From contig NC_091000.1 of the NCBI RefSeq assembly GCF_041146395.1, positions 11,980,501-12,044,500 of the forward strand: a stretch of 64,000 nt of DNA, written 5' to 3'. Source of the DNA: Eulemur rufifrons (Eukaryota > Chordata > Mammalia > Primates > Lemuridae). The notes beneath the pieces are model-generated. The model worked only from the letters and a program-made list of their open reading frames with translations, was not told the origin of the DNA and did no database searches. Below are positions 12,291 to 23,985 of this stretch, in pieces. Made by a program: the position numbers and the translations under genes. Within the stretch, counting starts at the first letter, position 1. The number at the start of each line of letters is the position of its first letter.

Positions 12291-13760
12291 CACCATTCTG
12301 CCATACAGTGCCTTTCGTCTAGTGTTTAAGCTGTTAGGAATAAGTAACAGGGAGAAGACAGTCTCCCCGTGGAGAGGAAGAGGCTGGAGGAGTGACTGTT
12401 GGAGGGCCGCTGAGAAGCCCGTCTCTTTTCCTCCACCTCCCCCCAGCCTGTCTGACTTTGTCCTGCCCTGCCATGGGGACCCCAGACACTAGCACCACGG
12501 CCTGGATGGTTGCTGCAGATTTCTGCGGAAAATGGACAAGCAATGATTCTTCCAAAGCATCTTGAGAAACAAGAAAAAGCAGAACTTGTTATTTGTGTTA
12601 GTTCCTCTAGTCTGTGCTTCTCTCTCACGAGGGGCGATCTGGAGGTGGAGAGCCAGTGGCTGCTGGGCATCCTCAATCTTACTGAAGTCTTCACCCATTT
12701 CTTACGGCAGAAACCCACGTCTTTGTACCAGAGGCAGATTTCCACGAGGCTAATGGTATTAAGCTTCCAGGCCCTTCACCCGCATGAGCCCATTCAGACC
12801 CTGGGAGGGACCCTGGCAATTTGTTGATGTGGTCATGCCTTTTTGTAAAATTTACAAGAGTAAGATACTTTAACTGCAACCAATCCAGACTACCGTCTCT
12901 TCCCTCCCAGCCTTTCCTCTTGGTGGTTAACATTGGGGCATCTGTGTTTTGGGATCTGACTAAGGAGGAATTGAGTTGGGGGCACACTTAACTGGGGTCA
13001 GTGAAACATGGTTCTCAGTTACTTCCACGCGTTAGGCTGTCGGTAGCCGTCCCAGGGTGGGCGCCTCCCTCAGAGCTGACTTGCCTGGCATCGCGGCCTA
13101 AAGATGCTGGGCCAAGGTCCAATGGCAAGATGAGTGTGACCTATGGGGCTGGCGGCAGAAGTATTTGGGCAGAGGAGAGCCAGGGTTTGAAATGCACAGC
13201 GCCAGCGGCTGCTCTGTAGAAAATCCTCCCACTCTTAGACATACACAATTGTAACCGAAGAGTCTGTCTTCATTAACATCTTGTCAAAATGGAAGGTCTC
13301 TTCTGTTTGAAATATCCTTCCCACTGCATAGCACACCACTGTAAATGCACCACAATTCTTTTTTATGGAAATGGCGTGAAATGGAATTTATCACAATTCC
13401 CGCGTTTGAGGGCACAAATCTCTCGCAGTACTTCAAACAGAAAGTACGTCTGTACGAGAAGTTGCATGTTTTGTGCATCCAAAGTATCACATCAAGTCTT
13501 GGTGGATCTGACACATCTGTTGTCCTGATGAAGTCTGGCAGTTCTGGATAAAACAGCCCACAAAATTATACAAACACAGCGAAATAACCTGAAGAAACAA
13601 GTGTTCCTAGGGACAAAACTCTCCTATTCATCAGGAAGTCAATGTATTTCATCTAAGAGTTATTTGACTTCACATCTGTGCAGATCAGCACAACAGAGAG
13701 CAATTTAAAATGCACTTGAATTGCTCACAAGTGTGGCTTGGTATGGCATTGCTTTTCTCT

Positions 13761-13762
<2 letters not shown>
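12291..13762. other. Unique sequence, no gene seen
   Basis: Chance open frames reach 139 codons on - (12,326-12,745) and 105 on +, overlapping each other. They have no domain or codon pattern that I can support. No repeat was recognised. Confidence 0.4.
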
Positions 13763-13794
<32 letters not shown>

Positions 13795-13827
13795 TGTACG
13801 CGTGTGTGTGTGTGTGTGTGTGTGTCT
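13763..13827. repeat. (GT)n microsatellite with an interruption
   Basis: Two GT runs are separated by 'TTTGTGTACGCG'. The alternating purine-pyrimidine tract could adopt Z-DNA and is likely length-polymorphic. Confidence 0.95.
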
Positions 13828-14497
13828 GCTTCAGGCCCCACGGAACTTGGATCTGCCCCTGCTCGGTATCCATATTTTGAGGCAAAGTAGAAAAACAAAA
13901 GACAGATGGGAGAAGCACATTTTTCAATTAAAAAAAAAAAAAACAGAATAAGGTGTATTTATTTGTGGGTGTCAAGAGTATTCCCATAGACTTAAAAGAA
14001 AGTAGAGTGTGTCCGCATTCACTTTTCTTCCTGCTAGCCTCCTCTCCTCATTCTGGTCACCTGCCTGGCCCCTACGAGTATTGAAGTTTGAGATCTCAGT
14101 GTCAAAAATAGTGTGGGCTTCACTCCAAGGCAAATGACAGCCATGGATGGTTAGGAGGGATGCGGTGAGCCTGTGTGCTTGCTGGTTTGTGCAGATTCCT
14201 GTTCAAGAGAGAGACAAGGTAGCTTGCTCAAGTAGAACAGAAGACTTCCCATCAGACAAGACCAGCCCTGACAGCCATTTAATGACAGTCTCTTACAGTG
14301 GGGAGACCTGGAAAATGAGATAAGTTCACCTCAATCATAGTGTTTTACTTTTAGAGACATAGATACACATTCATCCACTAATGTGACAATGCCAGGCCAG
14401 GCCTATCCTTTGAGAACGTGTCCTCTGACTGGAGCACCACTCAATTTTAGAGAGTTAGTTCTTGATTCCCACATCATCTATGAAAATTCTGGAGGAG
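13828..14497. other. Unique sequence, no gene seen
   Basis: Contains a 13-base A-run at 13,931-13,943. Nothing else was recognised. Confidence 0.4.
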
Positions 14498-14837
14498 GGC
14501 CGGGCGCAGTGGCTCACGCCTGTAATCCTAGCACTCTGGGAGGCCGAGGTGGGCAGATCGTTTGAGCTCAGGAGTTCAAGACCAGCCTGAGCAAGAGCAA
14601 GACCCCGTCTCTACTAAAAATAGAAAGAAATTAGCTGGACAACTAAAATAGATAGAAAAAATTAGCTAGGCATGATGGCGCATGCCTGCAGTCCCAGCTA
14701 CTCGAGAGGCTGAGGCAGTAGGATTGCTAAAGCCCAGGAGTTTGACGTTGGTGTGAGCTAGGCTGACGCCACAGCACTCTAGCCCAGACAACAGAGTGAG
14801 ACTCTGTCTCAAAAACAAACAAACAAACAAACAAACA
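14498..14837 (+). mobile_element. Dimeric Alu SINE, strepsirrhine type
   Basis: A full dimer starting GGCCGGGCGCAG, with the 'GGACAACTAAAATAGATAG' linker and the right arm 'GTGTGAGCTAGGCTGACGCC'. The tail is (CAAA)n rather than pure A. I saw no clear target duplication. Confidence 0.93.
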
Positions 14838-16854
14838 GCTTTCCAGAAATGTCACATCCACTCTCACTGCCATCAGGAACGTAGGAGAATGCCTACTTCC
14901 TGGGGCCTGTTCTAAGCAACCTCGGTGGATAAATAAACAAGTCAACCCAAAGATCTGGTGGCCCCAGGTTTTGTTACTAAATGCAAAGCTGTTCATTGTG
15001 AACATGAGGAGAAAAGAAATCTCCTTTCTGAGTGGTGACCAGAGCTTTCTGGAGTGGAAAAGCATCATAAATGAGAGAAAACCAGGTGCCGCCTCTCCTC
15101 CGGGGTTATCGGGAGCTTGTCTGAAATGCTTTGTAATGAATGGTTTGGGTCAATGAGAGAGTGATTCCAATGGAGGAATTTTAGTAGCAGGAGAAGCCAG
15201 CTGCCGGAGAGAGTAAGTGAATAGCCATTATTGTCTGAGATGAAAGCCGCAAACCCTTCCAATAGAGAACGCATTGTGTGGAAGAGCTGATTGAGAGTGT
15301 GGCTGAAAGTGGACATCAGCGTACCGGGAGGGTTGTTCTAACTATAGAGTTTGTGATTGACTCTGTGACATTGACCTTATCTTGAGTGAGTTATGATATT
15401 TTCTGGGTCTCAGCCATGAGCTTTCTCAATGAACTGACCTCATTGTGATAAAATCATCAGAGTTCAGGGTAGTCATCACCATCTATCTGGGCATACCAAG
15501 GAAAAGTAATAAACAGGCAACCGTGTAATGCTTAGATTTAATCTCATTAGGAGGCCTTTGTGGTGAAATGGTGGGAACTGACTTACAGAGAACTAATTCC
15601 ATAAACTGTTCTGCAATCTCAGGATCATTCTCTCCTACTTAAAAACAATTATGCCTAAAATTAAAATACAGCTGTTGCAAACTGGCTTCGTGTTCCCTGC
15701 AGCATCCCTAGTGGTTCTGAACCACGACACGCTGGGCCAGCAGAGACACAAGCTGGGACCAAGGGCAAGGGGGTGGCCCCTGAGCCACGATGCCCCTGGG
15801 CAGGCTCTGTCTCATAGAGTCCCAGGGACGCAATGTGCCCACCCATGACACTCAGGTCATTAACACATACCCAAGACCTAAAAAAATCAAACTACAGGAA
15901 AGAGATGTTGGAAAAAACATTGAAAATAAAACCCACCATTCTAAAGACTCCCCCCACCCTCGGATATGAGCCCACCTGGAGTTAAGCAGGACCCCCAGCT
16001 CTTCTCATATCTAACCCAAGTCTGTGTATCCTCCTAGGCTGGCCTCCCCTCCAGCGCCCTCCTTCCTCCTGTCTTCCTTCCTCCCTTCCTGCTCACTTTC
16101 CACGGGCAAACCAACGCCCACGAAGGGCCCACACTGTTCTGCAGGCTGAGGCACGGGCCAGGTCTAGAGGGCACAGTCTGCCCCTGCCTTTGCCAGAGGT
16201 GTCCAAAAACAGCCATTCTCTGGCCCCGGGGGCGGGGGGGAACCAGAAGAAAGCCCCGCTGGAGTCAGGTCACCGGCTCAGTTCCCTCCTGGGTCAGTTC
16301 CTGTCACCCATCTCTATCACCTCTTGCCTCTTCCCCACCTGGATCTGAAGACTGGCAGTCAGATCTAGAAGGGGACAGTGAAAGGGAGGTGCCCAGAGCA
16401 GGGGTTCGGTCTGAATAATGTCTGGATGGGAGGGATGGGAGGGACGGGGCATTTTTTCTAAGATGTTGATGTTTGCCTAGCAGTAATAAGCATAAGTGTC
16501 TTACATTATTTATAATTTAAGACAATGCACAATCTATACCTATCCCTCTAATCTATAACTATGTATACCCCCCAAAAGGATGAATCGATGAGAAGTTGAT
16601 GGAGCAAGAAGACATCAGAGGGAAGGAGCAGCCTCCCCACCCCTACCCCACCCACCCCTTCCCCGCCTGCCTTCCAGGCCCCACACACAGGCCCCAGGCC
16701 CACCTGAGCAAGGGGCAAGACGCTATAGTGTGTGTGACCACAGAGCTCCAGCTTCTCCACCCCACCCTCCACGCTCGAGAAATAACAGCAGGAAAGACGT
16801 CTCTCTATCATGACTTTATTCCTCCATTGACTCACTTGGCCCAACATGGCATTT
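14838..16854. other. Unique sequence, no gene seen
   Basis: About 2 kb with no recognised repeat. Open frames up to 118 codons (16,548-16,904, -) lie over C-rich text and overlap frames on the other strand. A pyrimidine-rich patch lies at 16,040-16,095. Confidence 0.4.
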
Positions 16855-17090
16855 AAAAATATGGGCTCCGGAGTCCAAGTGCCTGTGTTCAAATCCTGGC
16901 CCAATACTTACTAGCTGTATGCCTGACCTTGGGAATATTGCTCCAACTTCTTATGTTCCGCTTTCCTCACCTGAAAAATGAGGCTACTGCTAACCCCCAG
17001 GCCAGAAGGCTGTTGAAGGGATTACAGGAGATAAGCCATGGAGAGGGCTTACGAATTTTGCTTGGCACATTAAGCACCTACTATGACCCA
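16855..17090 (+). repeat. MIR SINE
   Basis: 'GGCTCCGGAGTCCAAGTGCC', 'CTTACTAGCTGTATG', 'CTCACCTGAAAAATGAGG' and 'TTGCTTGGCACATTAAGCAC' follow the MIR consensus from the 5' part to the 3' tail. It is nearly complete. Confidence 0.85.
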
Positions 17091-17560
17091 GCACCAGGGA
17101 TACGGCCCCTTCTCTTGGCTGGAAGATGGACACGAAAACCACACAAGACGACCAGTGCAGCCATCGGTGTCTGCAGAGCGAGATGGAGGGACACCCAGTC
17201 AGTCTGGGTGACGGAAGAGACTGCGGGAAGACTTGGCCGAGGGAGTGACCCATCAACCGAAACCCTAATGGCAAATGAGATTTCGCCAGGTGACCAAAGG
17301 TAGGGTTGGGAGAGGGGAGAACACACCAGAGATCGAGAGACATTTGCTGGTGGTCTGCAAGGTGAGTAGATCGTGGAAGACTCCTTGTGACAAAGAGGAT
17401 GCAGTCGAACCAGAAAGTGCCTTTCTGCCATTCGAAGGAATTTGAACTTTATCCTGCAAGCCAAGGGAAGACCCGGAAGGAATTTAAGCAACCTGACCCC
17501 CTAAAGTATTAACAAACCAGCATTCAACTGTCCTCCCTCATCCTTATCACATATCTGAAA
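17091..17560. other. Unique sequence, no gene seen
   Basis: Overlapping frames of 117-136 codons are present on both strands. A CAAG/GTGAGT donor-like site occurs at 17,360 but without a matching upstream acceptor, so no exon is called. Confidence 0.4.
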
Positions 17561-17960
17561 GGAAACTCGGGGTTTTTTTCTTTTGTCATCTCAAAAATAT
17601 TTGTGGCAGCGTTGTCTGGGACTGACTTTTCCTGCAGCAGTGGTTGTGATTTTATGTAAGCGACTGGCTGGATATTACATGCTTGCTCCTATAAGATTTT
17701 CCCCCCATTTCTTTTCTCATTTTGTGCCATCATTTCCAGAAAGGGGCCGCTAATTGCACTTCTCCATCCGAGGGCCGCGGTGCGGAGGGACACACGGCTG
17801 GGCCTTTTGCTACGTTTCGGGCAAACCACAAACCACTAGTCTGAGCTGTCAAGGCAGTGCGAGGCTCAGCAGCAGCTTTAGCTGAAGAAACATATTTATG
17901 GTACTAAATGGCCGTTCTACCTGGGGCCATTATCCAGCCTTTTCGCTGTTGCTGTAAATG
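17561..17960. other. Possible conserved non-coding segment
   Basis: No repeat was recognised, base composition is balanced, and homopolymers are few apart from C6 at 17,700. Words such as 'CATTTCCAGAAAGGGGCCGC' and 'TAATTGCACTTC' are reminiscent of regulatory DNA. This is an impression only and needs a cross-species alignment. Confidence 0.25.
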
Positions 17961-19649
17961 TCCCTCCAGAACCTGCAAACCTGTCGTAAGTCCATCCGTC
18001 TCGCGTCCCGGACGGGACACGGGGACAATGTTTACGCGGCCACCATCTGCGCGTGCACGTGCTCACTGCTTGGGTAATTTCAGCAGCGTTTCTTGAACGC
18101 TGAGGCGCAAACTCCGTGCCAGATGCTTTATTTAATGTTTCCAGGGCAATCAAAGGCAGAAAGGGGAAAAACAGATTTGTTGCCTAGCCAGTGGAGACCA
18201 GAGCTTGAAATGCAGACCTAAATTATTCATAACTTGGAATAAGCTGAGGAGAAATCACAACTAAACATCCCGGGGCCATTTCAAAGGGTATCATCTCTCT
18301 TCTGGGCCCCGGGGTGCCCCGTCCACCGGAGTGCGGTGAGAAACAGCCCCGCCGAGTGCGGAGCTGCCGGGCACCGTCTGCGAGGAGAGTGGCAGGGCCG
18401 AAGCCTCTGGGCTGAGCTCTTCCGAAGGCCCTGGGCAGCCACGTGGCCGCTAAAATGGAAACGCTGGGTTTCCATGGTTCTAGATTAGACCCCTCCTCTG
18501 CAAATACGCTTTGAGACATAGATGCTTCGAAATTTCTTATGACATGTCTGTGCCAAACCCCAAAATACCGTTTCCTTATGTTCTTGTTTTGCTTCTCCAC
18601 CTCTAAAGCTTGTGCAACAGAAATGGGAACAGATTCTTCAAAAACGTACCCGTTTTTATTTATTTAAAAAACGACTTGTGTGTGTATAGACATACTCATG
18701 TGTGTACAGATGTACAGAAGTATAGCAAATGTCAACAAAGCTAGGTGTCTCCAAAATCTGATATCTCTGTACATGTAATGTGAAGGGGAGATTGCTATTA
18801 AAAAATGAAGTTACTATAGAATTCTCACACTCTAGGGAAAAAAAATACATTATTCAAAGTAGGCGGCACATAGGCTTGAGAAAACATTGAAGAGCCTTTT
18901 AGTCAGGGAAGATGAAGCCCCTGTCTGGGCTAGGGGGTAGGGATTAGGCAGAGGAGGATGGGGAGGGAGGGAAAGAACTAAATTGTTTGGTTGAATGAAG
19001 CAATGGGACTTAGGTGTAATCCTCAGGCAGTTCTAGAGGGAAAAGACTTTGTGGGCCTGGAAGGTGGGAAGAAGAGGAAATACAGCACAGAAGCATCTAG
19101 AAATGAAGAGGAGGCCTGAGCAGGCACTGCCACAATGAGAAGGACCCTGGGGCAGGGATGAGAAAGGGACTCGGTAGCCCTGACAGCTGATATTTAGTTG
19201 CAAGTCATGGCCTATTCTGAGCGGCACCAAACTCTCAGCAAACCTTTGTGCTCTTGGCGCTTTGGAAAATAAAGAAAAAGGGATTAAGAAGACGAACGGG
19301 TCACCAAAATTTAGGAAAAGCAGGGCTTTGTAGTGAGACATGACTGTGGGAATATAGGCCTGTATCACCCACCCCCAAATCAGGGAAGTCACCAGAAATC
19401 TTGGGAACACCCTGAACTTTCTATATCTAGAGGCTGGCACAGAGCCTCACGTGGGTTTGTTTGGAAATTGAAGGAAAAGGCAATTACCGAGGCTGGAGGA
19501 CTTTAGGAGCATCCGGGCAGCTGACACTAGATTTCAAATATGTGTGTATCACAAGAAAGAAAGAAAAGAAAAGAAATATTTGTGATTCATCATTTCCAGA
19601 TTTTCTCTGCTGAGTCTTCACTGGGCACCAAATCAATGCTTATGGCTCC
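17961..19649. other. Unique sequence, no gene seen
   Basis: A CpG-containing patch at about 18,290-18,440 gives minus-strand frames of up to 125 codons, probably by chance. The section 18,940-18,970 is purine-rich. No repeat was recognised. Confidence 0.4.
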
Positions 19650-20036
19650 TGTTGTGGACCAAATTGTGTCTCTCCAAAATCCATATGTTGAAGCCCTAAC
19701 CCCCAATATGACTGTCTTTGGACATAGGGTCTGTAAGAAGGTAACTAAAGTTAAAGGAGGTCATAAGGGTGGGGCTCTAATCCAATAAGCCTGGTGATCT
19801 TATAAGAAGAGGAGGAGACACCAGAGACCTCTCTCTCTGCAAGCACAGGGGAAAGGCCATGTGAGTCACAGCGGGAAGGAATCCATCTGCAGGGGAGCCG
19901 AGAAAAGAGGCCTCACCAGAATCCAATTTTGATGGAGCCTTGATCTTGGACTTCCAGCCTCCAGAAAATAAATTCCTGTTGTTTAAGCCACCCAGTCTGT
20001 GGTATCCTGTTATGGCAGCCCTAGCAAACTAATCCA
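19650..20036 (+). repeat. MLT1-type MaLR LTR
   Basis: A complete solo LTR beginning 'TGTTGTGGACCAAATTGTGT' and ending 'CAAACTAATCCA', with the MaLR landmarks 'GGGGCTCTAATCCAATAAG', AATAAA and 'TTGTTTAAGCCACCCAGTCT'. Five-base flanks GCTCC and GCTCT fit a diverged 5-bp target duplication, the length expected for this class. No internal MaLR sequence was seen. Confidence 0.88.
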
Positions 20037-20085
20037 GCTCTCCTGATACATTTCTTGGTTGTTGCTCTATGGCTTTTTTCAAAAA

Positions 20086-20450
20086 TGTTGCCATAGTTTG
20101 AATGTTTTTGTCCCCTCCAAAATTGATGCTGAAACGTAAGCCCCAAGGCTTTGGGAGGCGATTGAGTCTGGAGGGCTCTACCCTCATGCACGGGATCAGG
20201 TGCCCTTATAAAAGGGCTTGACGGAGAGAGGTCATCCCTTTGGCCCCTCTGCCTCCTGCCATGCGAGGACATGGGTTCCTCCCCAGCAGCATCAAGGTGC
20301 CATCTTGGAAGTGGAGAGCAGCCCTCACTGGACTCCAGACCTTGATCTTGGACTTCCCAGCCTTCAGAACTGTAAGAAATAAATCTCTGTTGTTTATAAA
20401 TCATGCAGTCTCGGGCATCCTGTTATGGCAACACAAAACGCAATAAGACA
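20086..20450 (+). repeat. Second MLT1-type MaLR LTR
   Basis: It starts 'TGTTGCCATAGTTTGAATG' and ends 'CAATAAGACA', with 'GTGCCCTTATAAAAGGGCTT' (TATA-like), 'CTTGATCTTGGACTTCCCAG' and AATAAA. It lies 49 bases after the first LTR in the same orientation. The two differ too much to be the two LTRs of one provirus, so they are probably independent insertions of related subfamilies. Confidence 0.85.
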
Positions 20451-20679
20451 AATGCCTTTTCAGTTTCTCTGTTTGATACAAAGGAGAGAGGCTCTAGTAG
20501 GCACAGTTCCTTCTTTTTAATTCCGTCAATTAATGCGGTGCTAGTTTCTCGCGTTCTCTAATTTTCCACCTTTCACAAGTGCGGCACATAACTGCCTCGC
20601 CACTGAAGCATGGCCAGATGGGCGCCGACAGGAACAATGTTGTTTCAAAATGGAAGTGGTTTATTGGGTTTTCATATTA

Positions 20680-21085
20680 TAAAGGGATACTTTTAAGAGA
20701 TATATGTTTATTGTTTTTTAAAAAAAATTCAGATAATACAGAAACCTAAAGAGGGAAATAAAAAATACCTCATTTTCTACCATGCAGTTTTTTTACTTTA
20801 CAAAAATGCGATCGGGTAGATTGTGTGCACCTGTGTAATTGGCTTTAGTTTCCTATGGCTCTATATTGTGACTATCTCTCCACGTCAACAAATATGGAAT
20901 AGCATTTTAAATGATTCTGTAGTATTCTATTTTATAGATTCCCACAATTCATTTAACTAATCTCTCATTTTTAGACATTTTAGAAGCTATAAAGAGATAC
21001 GTGGTCTTTTACTAACATCTTTGCACACTTGGCTACTTGTTTCCTGGGGATGAATCCTAGAAGTGGGATGTAGTCAATAATCCTT
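20680..21085 (-). repeat. Old L1 3' segment, antisense
   Basis: 'CTCCACGTCAACAAATATGG', 'GTAGTATTCTATTTTATAG' and 'ATGAATCCTAGAAGTGGGAT' are the complement of the L1M 3' region, in order. It is non-coding and highly diverged. Confidence 0.7.
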
Positions 21086-22030
21086 AAACACGCGGGTTGA
21101 GTGTCACAGCTGTAACTAACACTGGAAATGTAGTGGTGACCCCAAGAGGGACCTGTTCTCTCCTTCAGGGTTTTTAGTCCAGAAGAAATGTAAGGTGTTA
21201 AACAAAGAGTTAAAATAAAGCATGATCAGCTTTTTCATGGGGGAAGTGCAGAGCATTTTGGTTAAAAGGAAATGCGCTTTTAAAAAGGGACTTGCTACAT
21301 TTTAGCTAGTTTTTCCCCAGAAACCTTGTGTTAATGTATACTCCGCCCAGCAGGTGTGGAGGCACCTGTGCCCTCTGTCTCCAGGCAACCTGGGAACTCA
21401 CATTGTTTCATCTTTCTGGCCAGTCCCAAAAAGCCAAAATCACTTCTCACTGTGGCATCATCACGATTAATAATTCACATAGGTTCCTGGTTACTTCTCT
21501 ATTGTCCTGACCATTTGTAAGAAGGCACTTACCAACATTACCTCCATGCGTGTATGATTCCACAATGCTAATTGCTTAATTTCCCAAAGGTGTGCTTAAA
21601 TTTCACACCTCTAGCAAATTTTTCAGGAGTGGAAGTTTATCCCTTTTATCCTCCTTTGTCCAAACCTCCCTGACTTCACTATGCTCCACGGCACACAGTC
21701 CTCGTGTTTCTTCCATCCGTGCAGGGGCTGTTTCCAGCCCTGCTCTCCCTGAACTGTACCCACCCTGCTTTGGAGAGTTTGGAGCAGGCCTGCAGTGCCT
21801 CGGACCCCTTCCCGCTAACTCATGCCTGTTCTTGACTCTTTCTGCCGAAAGTACATCCATGCGGAAGCTTTGGGGGCTGGAAAAATGGAATGAAAAGTAT
21901 AAAGGACTTAAGTGATAATCTAGTCTGGGAGAACCTGAGGAGGTTGGTTAATTCCACAAGAGACGTATCTAACCATCTTCTGGGGTGCAGGCATATCAAT
22001 CACATCTGCTCTGTAAATCAATCTGAAAAA
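21086..22030. other. Unique sequence, no gene seen
   Basis: A 107-codon + frame (21,592-21,915) is covered by an 85-codon - frame. Neither has a motif. No repeat was recognised. Confidence 0.4.
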
Positions 22031-22128
22031 TGAACCGCCATTCATCCCCATTCATTCAACTAACATTTATTGAGCTCCTAACCTGTGTGAGGCCTCAGGT
22101 CTGAGAAACAATGTGCGTTTCTCATTAT
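22031..22128 (-). repeat. L2/MIR-type fragment, cut by Tigger1
   Basis: 'CATTCATTCAACTAACATTT' and 'ATTGAGCTCCTAACCTGTGT' are a typical reversed L2/MIR tail. The similarity stops where the Tigger1 copy starts. Confidence 0.55.
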
Positions 22129-23985
22129 AAGCACACCTCATTTGACTGTGCTTTGCTTTATGCACTTTGCAGATCTTGTGTTGTTTACTAATTAAAGGTT
22201 TGTGGCAACCCTGTGTCAATTGAGTCTATCACTGCCATTTTTCCAACAGCACGTGCTCACTTTGTGTCTCTGTGCCACATTCTGGTAATTCTCACAAAAT
22301 TTCAAACATTTTCATTATTATTATAACTGTATGATGATCTGTGATCAGAGATCTTTGTTTGTTACTATTGTAATTGTTTGGGAGTACCACAAACTGTGCC
22401 CATATAAGACAACGAACTTAATTGATAAATGGTGTGTGTGTTCTGACTGCTCCACTGACTGGCCATTCCCTGTCTCTCCCCCTCCTCGAGCCTGTCTATG
22501 ACTTAAGACACAACGGTATTGAAATCATGCCAACTAATAACCCCACAATGGCCTCTAAGTGTTCAAGCAAAAGGAAGAGTCCCACCACTTCCTTTGAACT
22601 CTCACTTCAAATCAAAAGCTAGAAATGATTGAGCTTAGTGAGGAAGGCATGTTGAAAGCCGACACAGGATGAAAGCTGAGCCTCTTGCACCAAACAGGAA
22701 GCCGAGTTGTGAATGCAAAGGAAAAGTTCTTGAAGGAAATTCAAAGTGCTACTCCAGTGAACACATGACTGATAAAAAAGTGAAACAGCCTTATTGCTGA
22801 CATGGAGAAAGTTTGAGTGGTCTGGAGAGAAGATCAAACCAGCCACAACATTCCCTTAAGCTAAAGCCTAATCCAGAGCAAGGCCCTAACTTTCTTCAGT
22901 TCTATGAAGGCTGAGAGAGGTGAGGAAGAAAAGTTAGAAGCTAGCAGAGGTTGGCTCATGAAGTTTAAGGAAAGAATCCATCTCCTTAACATTAAAATGC
23001 AAGGCAAAGCACCAAGTGCTGATGTAGAAGCTGCAGCAAATTATCCAGAAGCTCTAGCTAAGACTATTGATGAAGGTGGCTACACTAAACAACAGATTTT
23101 CAATGTAGATAAACAGCCTTCTGTTAGGAAAAGACACCATCCAGGACTTTCATAGCTAGACAGGTGAAGTTAGTGCCTGCTTTCAAACCTTCAAAGGGCA
23201 GGCTGACTCTCTTATTAGGGGCTAATAAGGCTGGTGACTTTAAGTTGAAGCCAGTGCTCACTCACCATTCTGAAAACTCTGAGACCCTTAAGAATTATGC
23301 TAAGTCTACTCTGCCCGTGCTCTATAAATAGAAACACAAAGCCTGAGTGACAGCACATCTGTTTATAGCAAGGTTTACTGAATATTTTAAGCCCACTGTT
23401 GAGAACTGCTGCTCAGAAAAAAAAAAAAAAAATCCTTTCAAAAGATTACTGCTCATGCACAATGCGCAAGGTCACCCAAGAGCTCTGATGGAGATGTACA
23501 AGGATACTAATGTTTTTATGCCTGCTAACACAACATCCATTCTGCAGCCCGTGGATCAAGGAGTAATTTCAACTTTCAAATCTTATTTAAGAAATACATT
23601 TCATAAGGCAATAGCTGCCACAGACAGTGATTCTTCTGACAAATCTGGGCAAAGTAAATTGAAAACCTTCTGAAAATGATACACCATTCTCGATGCCAGT
23701 AAGAAAGCTCACGTTTCATGGGAGCAGGTCAAAATATCAACATTAATAGGAGTTCGGAAGAAGCTGGTTCCAACCGTCATGGATGACTTTGAGGGATTCA
23801 AGACTTCCGTGGAGGAAGTAACTACAGATGTGGTGGAAATAGCAAGAGAACTAGAATTGTAATTGCAGCCTGAAGATATAACTGAATTGCTACAATCTCA
23901 TGATCAAACTTGAACCAATGAGGAGTTGCTTTCTGCAGACTTGGAAAGCCATTTCCAGGAGATGGTGTTGGTAGGTCCCGCCAAA
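22129..23985 (+). mobile_element. Tigger1-like (Tc1/mariner superfamily) element, truncated
   Basis: The left end 'GCACACCTCATTTGACTGTG' is the eroded Tigger1 terminus, followed by 'GGTTTGTGGCAACCCTGTGT', which is diagnostic. The transposase relic reads in sense from 22,548. The similarity ends shortly after 'CATTTCCAGGAGATGG' near 23,970, so the far terminus is missing and a right TA flank cannot be shown. Tigger1 is an ancient placental element, so this copy is a fossil. Confidence 0.9.
22548..23950 (+). pseudogene. Broken Tigger (pogo-type) transposase
   Basis: The ancestral start is at 22,548 (MASKCSSKRKS). A stop at 22,620 ends that piece after 24 codons. Later pieces in other frames show the HTH/CENPB-like region (22,904-23,155). 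The DDE core is at 23,347-23,673, with PGHP-like '[14 protein letters not shown]', '[15 protein letters not shown]' and '[14 protein letters not shown]'. The residue before the NAQGHP block, normally a catalytic Asp, reads His here ([10 protein letters not shown]). The A-run at 23,419-23,431 looks like an expansion and contributes to frame loss. It is not functional. Confidence 0.9.

Noticed and set aside
13685..13951. Frames rich in TH or CV repeats
   Set aside because: These are translations of the (GT)n microsatellite.
17355..17366. CAAG/GTGAGT donor-like site
   Set aside because: No convincing acceptor precedes it at exon distance, and the upstream sequence is a MIR.
19650..20450. Two MLT1-type LTRs as a provirus
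   Set aside because: Only 49 bases separate them, they differ strongly from each other, and the first has its own diverged 5-bp flanks. They are better explained as separate solo LTRs.
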